A DNA stretch of 64,000 bases from an uncultured delta proteobacterium (GTDB taxonomy: Bacteria > Myxococcota_A > UBA9160 > JAFDET01), in NCBI GenBank assembly GCA_947259215.1, contig CAMYLJ010000008.1, forward strand, positions 228,755 through 292,754, written 5' to 3'. This document shows, one piece after another, positions 27,922 through 36,155 of the stretch. The position numbers were made by a program, and so were the translations under genes. How positions within the stretch are numbered: the stretch's first letter is position 1; each line of letters starts with the position of its first letter. The notes under the pieces are model-generated. The model had not been told where the DNA came from. It saw nothing but the letters and a program-made list of their open reading frames with translations, and did no database searches.

Positions 27922-28979
27922 CCGCGCTTCCCAAAGGATGGGAGGAGTTCCGCGACCTGGCCGGCAAGGAGCAGGCCGCCCGCATCGAGCGCCTCGCTTG
28001 TCGGGCGCTGCCGGAGTGGGGACTCGGAGACGCGTGCGTCGAGCTGGTGAAATACCGCGAGAACGCCGTCTTCTCGGTGACCTCCGGCGAGGGAGCGCGC
28101 TACGCCCTGCGCGTGCATCGCCCGGGCTACCGCAGCGACGCGCAGATCCGCTCCGAGATGCAGTGGATGGCGGCGCTGGCCGACGTGGGCGTGCGCACAC
28201 CGGAGGTCGTCCCGACCCGCAGCGGCGACGTGCTCACCCGCTCTCGCGCCGAGGGCGTGCCCGAGGCGCGTCAGTGCGATCTCTTCTCCTGGATCGACGG
28301 TGCCCAGCTCGGTCGCCTTGAGGACGGTGTGGAGGGCGACGCGAGGAAGGTGGCCGACGCCTACCGCACCCTCGGCCGCCTGGCCGCGACCGTGCACGAG
28401 CACGGCGCGAGCTGGCCGCGGCCCGGCGGGTTCGCCCGCCCCGACTGGGACGCCGACGCGTTGGTCGGGGACCAGCCCGTCTATGGCCGCTTCGAGGAGC
28501 TGGCCTGCCTGGAGCCCGCCCAGGAGACCGTGCTCGTGCGGGCGCGCGAGCGCGTGCGCGAGCGCCTGGCCGCCTTCGGGCGGGCGAGCGACCGCTGGGG
28601 CCTCCTCCACGGCGACTTCCTGCCCGAGAACGTGTTGGTCGGCGCTGGCGCCCCCCGCCTCATCGACTTCGACGACTGCGGCGACGGCTGGTACGTCTTC
28701 GAGCTGGCGACGGGCCTCTTCCCGCTGGTGGTACAGGGGAAGGTCGCCTTCGTGTGCGGGGCCTACGTCGAGGGCTACCGCTCGCTGCGGGAGCTCCCCG
28801 ACGCCCAGCTCGAGCTCCTGCCCGACATGCTGATGGCCCGCGCACTCTCGTATCTCGGCTGGCCCGTGGGCCGGCCCGAGATGGAGGAGGCGCAGCAGAT
28901 GGCGCCGCTGCTCGCCGCCGTCGTGACCGGGCTCGCGACGCGCTACCTGGCCGGCGAGCCCCTCGGCCTGGAGAACTAG
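27918..28979 (+). CDS. APH/choline-kinase-fold small-molecule kinase
   Basis: The 353-residue kinase has an N-terminal nucleotide lobe (VELVKYRENAVFSV ... YALRVHRP), the catalytic HGDFLPEN at 231-238 and the metal motif DFDDCG at 250-255. It belongs with homoserine kinase-II / hydroxylysine kinase-type aminoglycoside phosphotransferase-like proteins. Its ATG is inside the aminotransferase stop (ATGA), so the products are made together and likely share a substrate, such as an amino alcohol or hydroxy amino acid. An antibiotic-resistance role is not indicated. Its stop shares CTAG with gpsA. Confidence 0.82.
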   Translation: MTALPKGWEEFRDLAGKEQAARIERLACRALPEWGLGDACVELVKYRENAVFSVTSGEGARYALRVHRPGYRSDAQIRSEMQWMAALADVGVRTPEVVPTRSGDVLTRSRAEGVPEARQCDLFSWIDGAQLGRLEDGVEGDARKVADAYRTLGRLAATVHEHGASWPRPGGFARPDWDADALVGDQPVYGRFEELACLEPAQETVLVRARERVRERLAAFGRASDRWGLLHGDFLPENVLVGAGAPRLIDFDDCGDGWYVFELATGLFPLVVQGKVAFVCGAYVEGYRSLRELPDAQLELLPDMLMARALSYLGWPVGRPEMEEAQQMAPLLAAVVTGLATRYLAGEPLGLEN

Positions 28980-29977
28980 GCGGGCTCGGCCTCCGTGCCC
29001 GGGTCGCGGCGGGTGAGGCCGCGGTAGGCGTCCCGGGCCGTGCGCCCCTCGTAGAGGACGCCGTACACCTCGCGCGAGATGGGCAGCTCGACGTTGTACT
29101 TCTCGCCCAGCTCCATCACGACGCGGGTCGTCTTCACGCCTTCGGCAACCTGGTCCATGGCCTCGATGATCTCCTCGATCGTGCGACCCCGGCCGAGTTC
29201 TTCGCCCACGTGGCGGTTGCGGCTCTGGCGGCTGGCGCAGGTGGCGATGAGGTCGCCCACGCCGGCCAGGCCGGCGAAGGTGGCGGGCTGGCCGCCCATG
29301 GCGACGCCCAGGCGCATCAGCTCCGCCAGGCCGCGGGTGATGACGGCGGCGCGGGTGTTGTCGCCGACGCCGAGGCCGTCGCCCATGCCGGCCGCGATGG
29401 CGATCACGTTCTTGAGGGCGCCGCCCAGCTCGCAGCCGGTGACGTCGTGGTTGGTGTAGACGCGGAAGAGGCCCGAGTGGAAGACGTCCTGGAGCTGGCG
29501 GGCGATGTCCGCGTCCTCGAAGGCGATGACGCTGGCCGCCGCGTAGCCCGCCATGATCTCCTTGGCGAGGTTCGGGCCGGTGAGGGCGCCGGCGCGGTGC
29601 TCGGGCAGCACCTCGCGGATCACCTGGGTCATGCGCAGGTGGGAGTCCTTCTCGAGGCCCTTGGCCAGGCTGATGACCGGGACCCAGGGCCGGATGCACT
29701 GCGCCACCTCGGCCAGGACGTCGCGCATGCCGTGGGAGGGGACGCCCATCACCACCACGTCCGCCTCGCGCACAGCGTCTTCCAGGGCGCCGGTGGCGCA
29801 CAGCTCCTTGCCCAGCGTGTAGCCGGGCAGGTAGCGTTCGTTGGTGTGGCTGGCGTTGACCTCGTCGGCGGTCTCGGCGCGGCGGCACCAGAGCGTGGTC
29901 GGCGCGTTGCGGGAGGCGAGGTGGGCCACCGTGGTGCCGAAGGAGCCGGCACCCAGGACGGCGACGCGGAGCTGCAT
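28976..29977 (-). CDS. gpsA: NAD(P)-dependent glycerol-3-phosphate dehydrogenase
   Basis: The 333-residue enzyme has an N-terminal Rossmann motif LGAGSFGTT (8-16), SLAKGLEK, LTGPNLAKEI (the conserved GPS/N-AxE loop) and the catalytic lysine in LGGALKNVIAIAAG (about 193). It makes sn-glycerol-3-phosphate from dihydroxyacetone phosphate for phospholipid synthesis. GGAGGAAG ribosome site precedes ATG. It follows the nitronate monooxygenase by 24 bp but is probably a housekeeping gene. Confidence 0.94.
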   Translation of the reverse strand: MQLRVAVLGAGSFGTTVAHLASRNAPTTLWCRRAETADEVNASHTNERYLPGYTLGKELCATGALEDAVREADVVVMGVPSHGMRDVLAEVAQCIRPWVPVISLAKGLEKDSHLRMTQVIREVLPEHRAGALTGPNLAKEIMAGYAAASVIAFEDADIARQLQDVFHSGLFRVYTNHDVTGCELGGALKNVIAIAAGMGDGLGVGDNTRAAVITRGLAELMRLGVAMGGQPATFAGLAGVGDLIATCASRQSRNRHVGEELGRGRTIEEIIEAMDQVAEGVKTTRVVMELGEKYNVELPISREVYGVLYEGRTARDAYRGLTRRDPGTEAEPA

Positions 29978-30001
29978 GGCTTCCTCCTCCGGGCCGGGGC
30001 G

Positions 30002-31120
30002 CTAGCCCTCGGCCCACTCGTCCAGGCGTTCCATGGTATCCGCATATTCCTGTACCAGCTCTTCGACGACGCTGCGCACAGATTTCACCTGGTCGAGGGA
30101 GCCCACGATCTGGCCCACGAAGTAGTTGGCCAGCTGCTCGGCGCCGGGCGTGTTGTGGGCGGTGCGGGAGATGCGGGCCTGGGCCTCGCGCACGAGCCGG
30201 GGCTGGAGCGGCATGGGGAGCGGGTCCAGGTTGGCGGGGTGGTCCCAGGCGTCGGTCCAGGCGCTGCGCAGCTGGCGGGCGGGCTTGCCGGTGAGCGACC
30301 GGCTGCGGACCGTGTCGCTGGAGGAGGCCTTCAGGAACTTCTGCTTCACCACCGGATGGGTCTCGGCCTCTTCGGTGGTGAGCCACACCGAGCCGGTCCA
30401 GACGCCCTGGGCGCCCAGCGCCAGCGAGGCGGTGACCTGGCGGCCGTTCCCGATGCCGCCGGCGGCGAGTACCGGGATCGGATCGACGGCGTCCACCACC
30501 TCGGGCACCAGCACCATGGTGGAGACCAGACCCGTGTGGCCGCCGGCCTCGTAGCCCTGGGCCACGATGATGTCCGCCCCTGCCTCCGCGTGGCGGCGGG
30601 CGTGCTCCACGGTGCCCGCCAGGGCGGCCACCTTCACGCCGCGGGCGCGGCCCTCCTGGATCATCCAGTCCGGCGGCGGACCCAGCGCCGAGGCGATCAG
30701 GCTGATGCGGCGCTGGAACACGAACTCGATCACGTCGCGCTGCTTCTCGTAGCCGACGCTGAACTCGGGAGCGACCTTGGCGTCCGCCGGCAGCGACGGC
30801 ACTTCGTGTCGAGCCAGCAGCTCGTCCACGAAGCGGCGGTGCTCCTCGGGGATGCGCGAGTCGAGCTCGTCGGCGCCGAAGCCACCGCGGTCGCTGCCGG
30901 CGAAGCGGGCCGGGAGCAGCAGGTCCACGCCGTACGGCTTGTCGCCGATCTCGTTCTCGATCCAGTCGAGCTCCATCTTCAGGTTGTCGAGGGAGTGGCC
31001 CGCCACGCCCAGCACGCCGAGGCCGCCCGCCTTGGAGACGGCCGCCGCCACGTCGCGGCAATGGGTGAAGGCGAAGATGGGGAACTCGAGCCCCAGCTCC
31101 GCCGCGAGCTTCGTGTGCAT
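30002..31120 (-). CDS. Nitronate monooxygenase-type flavoprotein
   Basis: The 372-residue FMN TIM barrel of the 2-nitropropane-dioxygenase family opens with KLAAELGLEFPIFAF and has ADIIVAQGYEAGGHTG (about 184-199) and VLAAGGIGNGRQV (about 218). It oxidises alkyl nitronates or acts on related carbanions; many relatives lie in beta-oxidation-like clusters where they may reduce enoyl intermediates. It is the gene after two acyl-CoA dehydrogenases on the minus strand, separated by a hairpin element. Confidence 0.83.
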   Translation of the reverse strand: MHTKLAAELGLEFPIFAFTHCRDVAAAVSKAGGLGVLGVAGHSLDNLKMELDWIENEIGDKPYGVDLLLPARFAGSDRGGFGADELDSRIPEEHRRFVDELLARHEVPSLPADAKVAPEFSVGYEKQRDVIEFVFQRRISLIASALGPPPDWMIQEGRARGVKVAALAGTVEHARRHAEAGADIIVAQGYEAGGHTGLVSTMVLVPEVVDAVDPIPVLAAGGIGNGRQVTASLALGAQGVWTGSVWLTTEEAETHPVVKQKFLKASSSDTVRSRSLTGKPARQLRSAWTDAWDHPANLDPLPMPLQPRLVREAQARISRTAHNTPGAEQLANYFVGQIVGSLDQVKSVRSVVEELVQEYADTMERLDEWAEG

Positions 31121-31193
31121 GCGGAAGACTCCGAGATAGTGGAATCGGCTGAAGCCGATTCCCCGGTTTGCTCAGCGCTGACGCTGTGTCCTC
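31121..31193. repeat. Intergenic hairpin (palindrome GGAATCGGC-TGAA-GCCGATTCC)
   Basis: The 73-bp gap between an acyl-CoA dehydrogenase and the nitronate monooxygenase contains a perfect 9-bp stem with a TGAA loop at 31141-31162 and a CAGCGCTG palindrome nearby. No T-run follows it on either strand, so it is more like an extragenic palindrome or mRNA-stability hairpin than an intrinsic terminator. Confidence 0.65.
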
Positions 31194-32282
31194 CTACGCC
31201 GCGGGCGCCAGGCCCTGGATCTCGGCGGCGCGGTTGCGCAGGTACTCCGGGCCGCCCAGCAGGTGACGGGCCACGCCGATGCGCTTGTACCAGAAGTGCA
31301 GGTTCTGCTCATCGGTCCAGCCGATGCCGCCGTGCACCTGGGTGGCGACGCTGGCGATCTCGCGGCCGATCTCGGAGACGTGGGCCAGCGTGTGGCACGC
31401 CATGAGGGGCGCATCGTCGGGCAGGGCGTCGAAGCTGTGGGCCGCGTACCAGAGGAGCGACCGCGCGGGCTCGAGCTCTGCCACCATCTCGGCGCACATG
31501 TGCTTCACGGCCTGGAAGGAGCCGATCACCCGGTCGAACTGCTTGCGCTCCCCGGCGTAGGCCACCGCCTGCTGGATCATGGACTCGCAGGCGCCGAGGG
31601 CGTCGGCCGCGAGCGCGATCCGGCCCGCGTCGAGCATGCGCGCGATGACGTCCTCCGCGCCGTCGAACACGGCCTCGGGCTCGGCGCCGTCCAGCACCAG
31701 CTCCGAGGTGCAGCGGGTGGCGTCGATGCTGACGAGCCGCGTCGTCTGGACGCCCGGCGCATCGCCGCGCACCATGGCCAGGCGGTCGCTCCCGAGCGCC
31801 ACCAGCACCAGGTCCGCCCCGAGCGCGTCGATCGCCATCATGGCCTTGCCGCGCAGGACGCCGCCATCGAGCGCGACGCCGGCGTTCTCGCGGATCGAGA
31901 AGGTCTCGGTGGCCGCGACGCCGCAGACCAGCTCGCCGGCCGCGATCCCGCCGAGCCAGGGGCCGACCTGGGAGCCGCCGACGGCGCGCAGCGCCACCGG
32001 GGCCATCACGGCGGTGGTGAGGAACGGTGCGGGCGTCGCCGCGTGGCCGAGCGCCTGGGCGACGAGCGCGGCATCCAGCAGCGAGAGCTCGCTCCCGTCG
32101 TTTTCCTCGGGAACCAGGATCCCCGCGACGCCGAGCTCCGCCAGGGCGCGCCAGATCCCGCGGTCGTTGGGGCAGTCCGCGTCGCGCAGCTCACGCACGC
32201 GGGTGATGGGGACCTGGTCCGCCAGGAAGCTGCGGACCGTCTCCTCCAGGAGCTGCTGATCTTCCGAGAGCCCGAAGTCCAT
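31194..32282 (-). CDS. Acyl-CoA dehydrogenase subunit without catalytic glutamate
   Basis: The 362-residue ACAD-fold protein is at the short end for the family. It keeps the C-terminal VHGGIGWTDEQNLHFWYKRI block. Neither usual position for the catalytic base is filled: the helix-G segment reads MLDAGRIALAADALG (Gly 220) and the C-terminal block has HLLGGPEYLR. In actinobacterial steroid degradation such subunits pair with a second ACAD to form alpha2beta2 enzymes. The 395-residue ACAD next door is the likely partner. ATG 32282 with AAGGA upstream. Confidence 0.85.
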   Translation of the reverse strand: MDFGLSEDQQLLEETVRSFLADQVPITRVRELRDADCPNDRGIWRALAELGVAGILVPEENDGSELSLLDAALVAQALGHAATPAPFLTTAVMAPVALRAVGGSQVGPWLGGIAAGELVCGVAATETFSIRENAGVALDGGVLRGKAMMAIDALGADLVLVALGSDRLAMVRGDAPGVQTTRLVSIDATRCTSELVLDGAEPEAVFDGAEDVIARMLDAGRIALAADALGACESMIQQAVAYAGERKQFDRVIGSFQAVKHMCAEMVAELEPARSLLWYAAHSFDALPDDAPLMACHTLAHVSEIGREIASVATQVHGGIGWTDEQNLHFWYKRIGVARHLLGGPEYLRNRAAEIQGLAPAA

Positions 32283-32352
32283 TCCGATTTCCTTCGTTCG
32301 CCTACGGCTCACTGCGCCCGGCGCTATCGCGCCGCTTGCGTGGGCTTTTCTC
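32283..32352. repeat. REP-like palindromic element carrying a ribosome site
   Basis: The 70-bp gap between two acyl-CoA dehydrogenase genes holds GGCGC-TATC-GCGCC and, read on the minus strand, ends GTAGGCGAACGAAGGA 7 nt before the next ATG. The same kind of tail, GTAGCCGGACGAAGGA, precedes ATG 452 of the M24 gene. A GTAG foot next to a hairpin is typical of bacterial REP elements. Confidence 0.5.
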
Positions 32353-33540
32353 TTAGGCCTTCGCCGGCTTCGGCTCGCGGGGGAGGCCGAGGCCGCGCTC
32401 CGCGATGATGTGCTTCTGGATCTGGGCGGTGCCGCCGCCGATGATGAGCCCGAGCCCGAACATCGAGAACGACTGCCAGAAGCCGCGCTCGCGCTCGTAC
32501 TTGGTGTGGTCGTAGAGGACGCCGAGCTCGCCCATCACGTCGATGGCGAGCGCCGCGATGTCGTAGTTGAGCTGGCAGTTCTGGAGCTTCACGATCAGGC
32601 CGGCCACGCCGGGCGACTCGTTCTTCAGGCTGGCGGTCAGCATCCGCATGCCGTGGTGCTTCATGGAGAGGGCGCGCGCCTGGAGGCGCATCAGCCGGTC
32701 GCGGTAGACGGGGCTCGCGATCGCCGGGACGCCGTTCACCGTCTCCTTCTCCATCAGGCGCTTGAGCCGCAGCCAGGTGCCCTCGGCGTTGGCGTTCAAG
32801 CTGGCGCGCTCGTGCTTGAGCGTCGTGTTGGCGATCCGCCAGCCCTCGCCGCGCTTGCCCACGATGTTGGCCATGGGGACCCGCACGTCGCTGAAGAAGA
32901 CCTGGTTGAAGGAGTTTTCGCCCAGGTCGCCGGACATGGTGCGGAGCGGCTGCACCTCGATCCCCGGCGTGTCCATGGGGGCCAGGATGTAGCTGATGCC
33001 GGCGTGCTTCTTCGCGTCCGGCTCGGTCCGCACCAGCACGAAGATCATCTGCGACTTGTCCGCGGTGCTGGTCCAGATCTTCTGGCCGTTGATGACGAAG
33101 TCGTCGCCGTCCTCGACCGCCGAGGTCTGCAGGCTGGCCAGGTCGCTTCCCGCTCCAGGCTCCGAGTAGCCCTGGCACCACATCACCTCGCTGCGCATGG
33201 TGGGGCCGATCCAGCGCTGCTTCTGCTCCTCGCTGCCGTGCTCCAGCAGGGTCGGGACCAGCATCGAGGGGCCCTGGGCCATCATGCCCCGCGCCACGCC
33301 GGCGCGGTTGAACTCCTCGTCCATGATCACGGTCTCGAGCAGGTCGGGTTCCGCGCCGTGGCCGCCGTACTCCTTCGGGATCGTGCGCGCCCAGTAGCCG
33401 TGCTCGATCTGGAGGCTCAGCCAGGCGATGCGCTCTTCCCGGGAGAGCGGGCGGTTCGGGTCCTCGGGCTTGTTGGCGTCGAGGAAGGCGCGCACCTGCT
33501 TGCGGAAGGCCTCGTAGCGTTCTCCGTACTCGAGATCCAT
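32353..33540 (-). CDS. Acyl-CoA dehydrogenase, probable catalytic partner
   Basis: The 395-residue full-length ACAD has WCQGYSEPGAGSDLASL (121-137) for substrate and FAD binding and NGQKIWTSTAD (151-161). The C-terminal IGGGTAQIQKHIIAERGLGLP has GGGT (368-371) in place of the usual YEGT. A glutamate at 244 (LKHERASL, helix G) is well placed to be the base, as in isovaleryl- and steroid-type ACADs. With the shorter, base-less subunit 70 bp downstream it probably forms a heteromeric enzyme for a branched or cyclic acyl-CoA. ATG 33540, 2 bp after the preceding stop. Confidence 0.9.
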   Translation of the reverse strand: MDLEYGERYEAFRKQVRAFLDANKPEDPNRPLSREERIAWLSLQIEHGYWARTIPKEYGGHGAEPDLLETVIMDEEFNRAGVARGMMAQGPSMLVPTLLEHGSEEQKQRWIGPTMRSEVMWCQGYSEPGAGSDLASLQTSAVEDGDDFVINGQKIWTSTADKSQMIFVLVRTEPDAKKHAGISYILAPMDTPGIEVQPLRTMSGDLGENSFNQVFFSDVRVPMANIVGKRGEGWRIANTTLKHERASLNANAEGTWLRLKRLMEKETVNGVPAIASPVYRDRLMRLQARALSMKHHGMRMLTASLKNESPGVAGLIVKLQNCQLNYDIAALAIDVMGELGVLYDHTKYERERGFWQSFSMFGLGLIIGGGTAQIQKHIIAERGLGLPREPKPAKA

Positions 33541-33542
33541 CG

Positions 33543-34340
33543 CTAGGCTCCCTTGCGCTCGCCGGGCTTGGGCGGGTCCGCCGGGCCGCCGGCGAAGCAC
33601 TGCGCGATCGACATCCACTGCGTCGCCACCGGGCCCCTCACGTCGAGGGCGGTGTCGGCGACGTTGCGGCCCTGGGTCACGACGTGGCAGAAGTCAGTCG
33701 CGTCGCCGCGGACGAACTCCTCCTCGTTGGGCTCGTTCCACTCCCAGATCTCTCCCGAGGGCGCCACGAGGCGCACGTAGGGCGGGGGGCCGGGGATCTC
33801 GAGCTTCCGGTTCACGAAGGTCCAGCCGAAGGTCTTCATGCCGATGACGGCGATGTTCTTGATGCGGTCGTTGTAGGTCCGCTTCACACCCATCAGGTCG
33901 TAGATCTCCTGGCCGTGGGCCCAGGTCTCCATGAAGCGGGCGGTGGTGAACATGCGCACGCCCATGTCGGGGCCGAACCAGGGGAGGCGGCGCTTCGGGT
34001 CGGACTCGCCGAGCCGGGTCGCCATCTCGGTGTCGGTCTCGCGCCAGCGGGCGAGGAGCTCCTTCGGGCCGAGGTTCCCGTAGGCTTCGCGCCCGAGCTC
34101 CTGATTGGTGCGCCCGGCCATCATCGCCTTGATGAGCTCGTCGCGCCGGGCGGTGAAGACCTCCTCGCCCTCCAGCGCCGCGAGCGAGACCTCGTCGAAG
34201 AAGTGAAGGTGAGCGACCACGTCCCACGGCGTCCAGTCCATGAAGCCGGTGGGGTGCTCCCAGTCGGCGTCGCCGAGGGTCTGGAGGAACGCCTCCAGCT
34301 CCGCGGCCTCTTGCAGCAGGTCCTGGGCCTCTTGCAGCAT
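33543..34340 (-). CDS. TIGR03084-like / maleylpyruvate-isomerase-N (DinB-fold) protein
   Basis: The 265-residue protein has an N-terminal four-helix DinB-like domain: LQEAQDLLQEAAELEAFL, then DWTPWDVVAHLHFFDEVS, and TTARFMETWAHGQEIYDLMG. The histidines in VVAHLHFFD and ETWAHGQ fit the three-His metal site of this superfamily. The C-terminal domain is of the kind seen in mycobacterial mycothiol-dependent and TIGR03084 proteins. Function unknown; it is often found with LLM and ACAD genes. It lies between the LLM and ACAD genes of the catabolic unit. Confidence 0.75.
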   Translation of the reverse strand: MLQEAQDLLQEAAELEAFLQTLGDADWEHPTGFMDWTPWDVVAHLHFFDEVSLAALEGEEVFTARRDELIKAMMAGRTNQELGREAYGNLGPKELLARWRETDTEMATRLGESDPKRRLPWFGPDMGVRMFTTARFMETWAHGQEIYDLMGVKRTYNDRIKNIAVIGMKTFGWTFVNRKLEIPGPPPYVRLVAPSGEIWEWNEPNEEEFVRGDATDFCHVVTQGRNVADTALDVRGPVATQWMSIAQCFAGGPADPPKPGERKGA

Positions 34341-34357
34341 GAGTCCTCCGCCGGCGC

Positions 34358-35365
34358 TCAGCCGGCCCGGAGCGTTTCCATGGCCGCCTTGCGGGCGTCG
34401 TCGTCCGCGAAGGCGAAGGTGCAGAACACCCGGTCCACCGCGTCGCCGTAGCGGGCCTTCAGGGCCGCCGGCACCTCGTCGGGCTGGGCCACCACCGCGA
34501 ACTCCTCCAGGATCTCGTCGGTGATGAGCTCGCCCATCTTCGCCCACTCGCCGCGCTTCGAGAGCACGTTGAGCTCGGTCTGGAGATCGCCCCAGCCGTG
34601 GGTCTCGAGCACGCCGCGGTAGGCGGGGGTGGAGCCGTAGAAGCCGATCTGGCGGGTGACGGCCGTGCGGTTCTGCTGCCACTCGTTCTCGTCCCGGCCG
34701 GTGACGACGAAGGCCGGGTAGCAGAGCTCGAGGTCTGCGCGCTTGCGCCCGCTCTTCTGGAGGCCGCGCTCAATGGCGGGGAGCGTCACCTCGTCCATGT
34801 ACTTCCGCGTCGTGAAGCCGTGCACCAGCATGCCGTCGGCCACCTCGCCCGCCACCTCGGTCATCTTGGGACCGACCGCGGCCAGCAGCACGCGCGGCGC
34901 GCCGTGGGGGTTGTTGGTGGGCGTGAACATGGGCGTCATCAAGGTGTGGGTGTAGAACTCGCCGCGGAAGTCGAGCTCCTCGCCGTCGTACCAGCAGGCC
35001 CAGATGGCGCGCATGGCCTGGATCAGCTCGCGCATGCGCGCGGCCGGGCTCGACCACGGCATGCTGAAGCGCTTCGTGATGTGGGGCTTGATCTGCGAGC
35101 CGAGCCCCAGGATGAAGCGGCCCTTCGAGTAGGCCTGGAGGTCGTTGGAGAGGTTGGCCAGGGTCATCGGGCTGCGCGCGAACGCCACCGCGATCGACGT
35201 CATGAGCTCGATGCGCTCGGTGTGCTCCGCGGCCAGCAGCAGCGGGAAGAAGGGGTCCGTGCTCATCTCGGCAGTGATGAGCCCGTCGAAGCCCTGGGCC
35301 TCCAGCTCCTTCGCCCGCTTGGGAACCTCGTCGAGGCCCCCCATCAAGCCTGCGTCGATCTTCAT
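34358..35365 (-). CDS. LLM-class (F420-dependent type) oxidoreductase
   Basis: The 335-residue luciferase-like TIM barrel runs MKIDAGLMGGLDEVPKRAKELEAQ at its start, then IELMTSIAVAFARSPMTLA (about 52-70), SKGRFILGLGSQI (about 79-91) and HGAPRVLLAAVGPKMTEVAGEVADGMLVHGF. It matches the TIGR03617/TIGR03619-like F420 branch rather than FMN monooxygenases. Such enzymes reduce or dehydrogenate activated lipids or alcohols. Its ATG overlaps the stop of the 261-residue crotonase (ATGA), so it belongs to the catabolic unit. Confidence 0.82.
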   Translation of the reverse strand: MKIDAGLMGGLDEVPKRAKELEAQGFDGLITAEMSTDPFFPLLLAAEHTERIELMTSIAVAFARSPMTLANLSNDLQAYSKGRFILGLGSQIKPHITKRFSMPWSSPAARMRELIQAMRAIWACWYDGEELDFRGEFYTHTLMTPMFTPTNNPHGAPRVLLAAVGPKMTEVAGEVADGMLVHGFTTRKYMDEVTLPAIERGLQKSGRKRADLELCYPAFVVTGRDENEWQQNRTAVTRQIGFYGSTPAYRGVLETHGWGDLQTELNVLSKRGEWAKMGELITDEILEEFAVVAQPDEVPAALKARYGDAVDRVFCTFAFADDDARKAAMETLRAG

Positions 35366-36147
35366 GCATCTCCTCCTTCGTCGTCGTCGGTGGCCCAGGA
35401 GGGCTTGCGCTTGCCGAGGAAGGCCTTCATGCCCTCCACGGCCTCCTCGCTCTTGAAGAGTCCCGCGGAGAGCTGCGCGGTCCACGGGAAGGCGTCCTTC
35501 GGATCCATGCCGGGCACCTCGCGCACCAGTCGCTTCGCGGCTTCGAGGGCGTTCGGTCCGCCCTTGCGCAGGTCTGCCAGCACCTCGTCCACCGCGGCGT
35601 CGAGCTGGTCGCGGGGCACGGCGCGGTTGATCAGGCCTAGCTCCGCAGCGCGCGTCGCGGGGAAACGGTTGCCGCGCAAGAAGGCCTCCATGGCCTCGCC
35701 GGGGCGCATCTTCGGCAGGCACACGACGGAGATGATGGCCGGCGCGACCCCGAGGCGCACCTCGGTGAAGCCGAACTTCACGTCGTCGGCGGCGATCGAG
35801 ATGTCGAGGGCCGCGGCCAGCCCGTTGCCGCCGCCCACCACGTGCCCGGCGATGCGCCCGATCACCGGTGTGGGCGACTGCTGGATCGCGAGCAGCAGCT
35901 CCTCGAAGCCGACGCTCGGCGCGCTGCCCTTCGCCGCGCCGGAGCGCTCCTTGAGGTTGGCGCCGGCGCAGAAGGTGTTGCCCTCGTTCGTGACCACCAC
36001 GGCACGCACCTTCGGGTCGGCGTTGGCGTCCGCGATGGCGTCGTAGAGGCCCTGGATGAGGGCGCCGCCCAGGGCGTTGCGGTTCTCCTCGTCGGCCAGG
36101 GTGACGGTCAGGATGCCGCGCTCGGTCGTCCGCTTCACCGGATCCAT
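35362..36147 (-). CDS. Crotonase-fold enzyme (single-glutamate type)
   Basis: The 261-residue enoyl-CoA hydratase/isomerase family protein has the oxyanion-hole motif VTNEGNTFCAGANLKE, AGHVVGGGNGLAAALD and FGFTEVRLGVAP. The glutamate after GGG in classical hydratases is replaced (GGGNG). The second glutamate (FTEV) is present. This one-Glu pattern suggests isomerase, hydrolase or glutaconyl-type hydratase activity rather than textbook crotonase. It is 8 bp downstream of the first crotonase and overlaps the LLM start. Confidence 0.84.
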   Translation of the reverse strand: MDPVKRTTERGILTVTLADEENRNALGGALIQGLYDAIADANADPKVRAVVVTNEGNTFCAGANLKERSGAAKGSAPSVGFEELLLAIQQSPTPVIGRIAGHVVGGGNGLAAALDISIAADDVKFGFTEVRLGVAPAIISVVCLPKMRPGEAMEAFLRGNRFPATRAAELGLINRAVPRDQLDAAVDEVLADLRKGGPNALEAAKRLVREVPGMDPKDAFPWTAQLSAGLFKSEEAVEGMKAFLGKRKPSWATDDDEGGDA

Positions 36148-36155
36148 GGGACTCC

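Noticed and set aside
27918-28979. Aminoglycoside resistance kinase
   Set aside because: The APH-like fold is shared with many metabolic kinases, and the coupling to a PLP enzyme points to metabolism.
27780-31061. 1093-residue minus-strand frame across the aminotransferase, kinase and gpsA
   Set aside because: Antisense or out of phase to several genes with clear motifs; its translation is low-complexity Arg/Gly/Ala/His typical of GC-rich shadow frames.
28754-31405. 883-residue plus-strand frame over gpsA and the nitronate monooxygenase
   Set aside because: No motifs, and the opposite strand has complete GpsA and NMO signatures.
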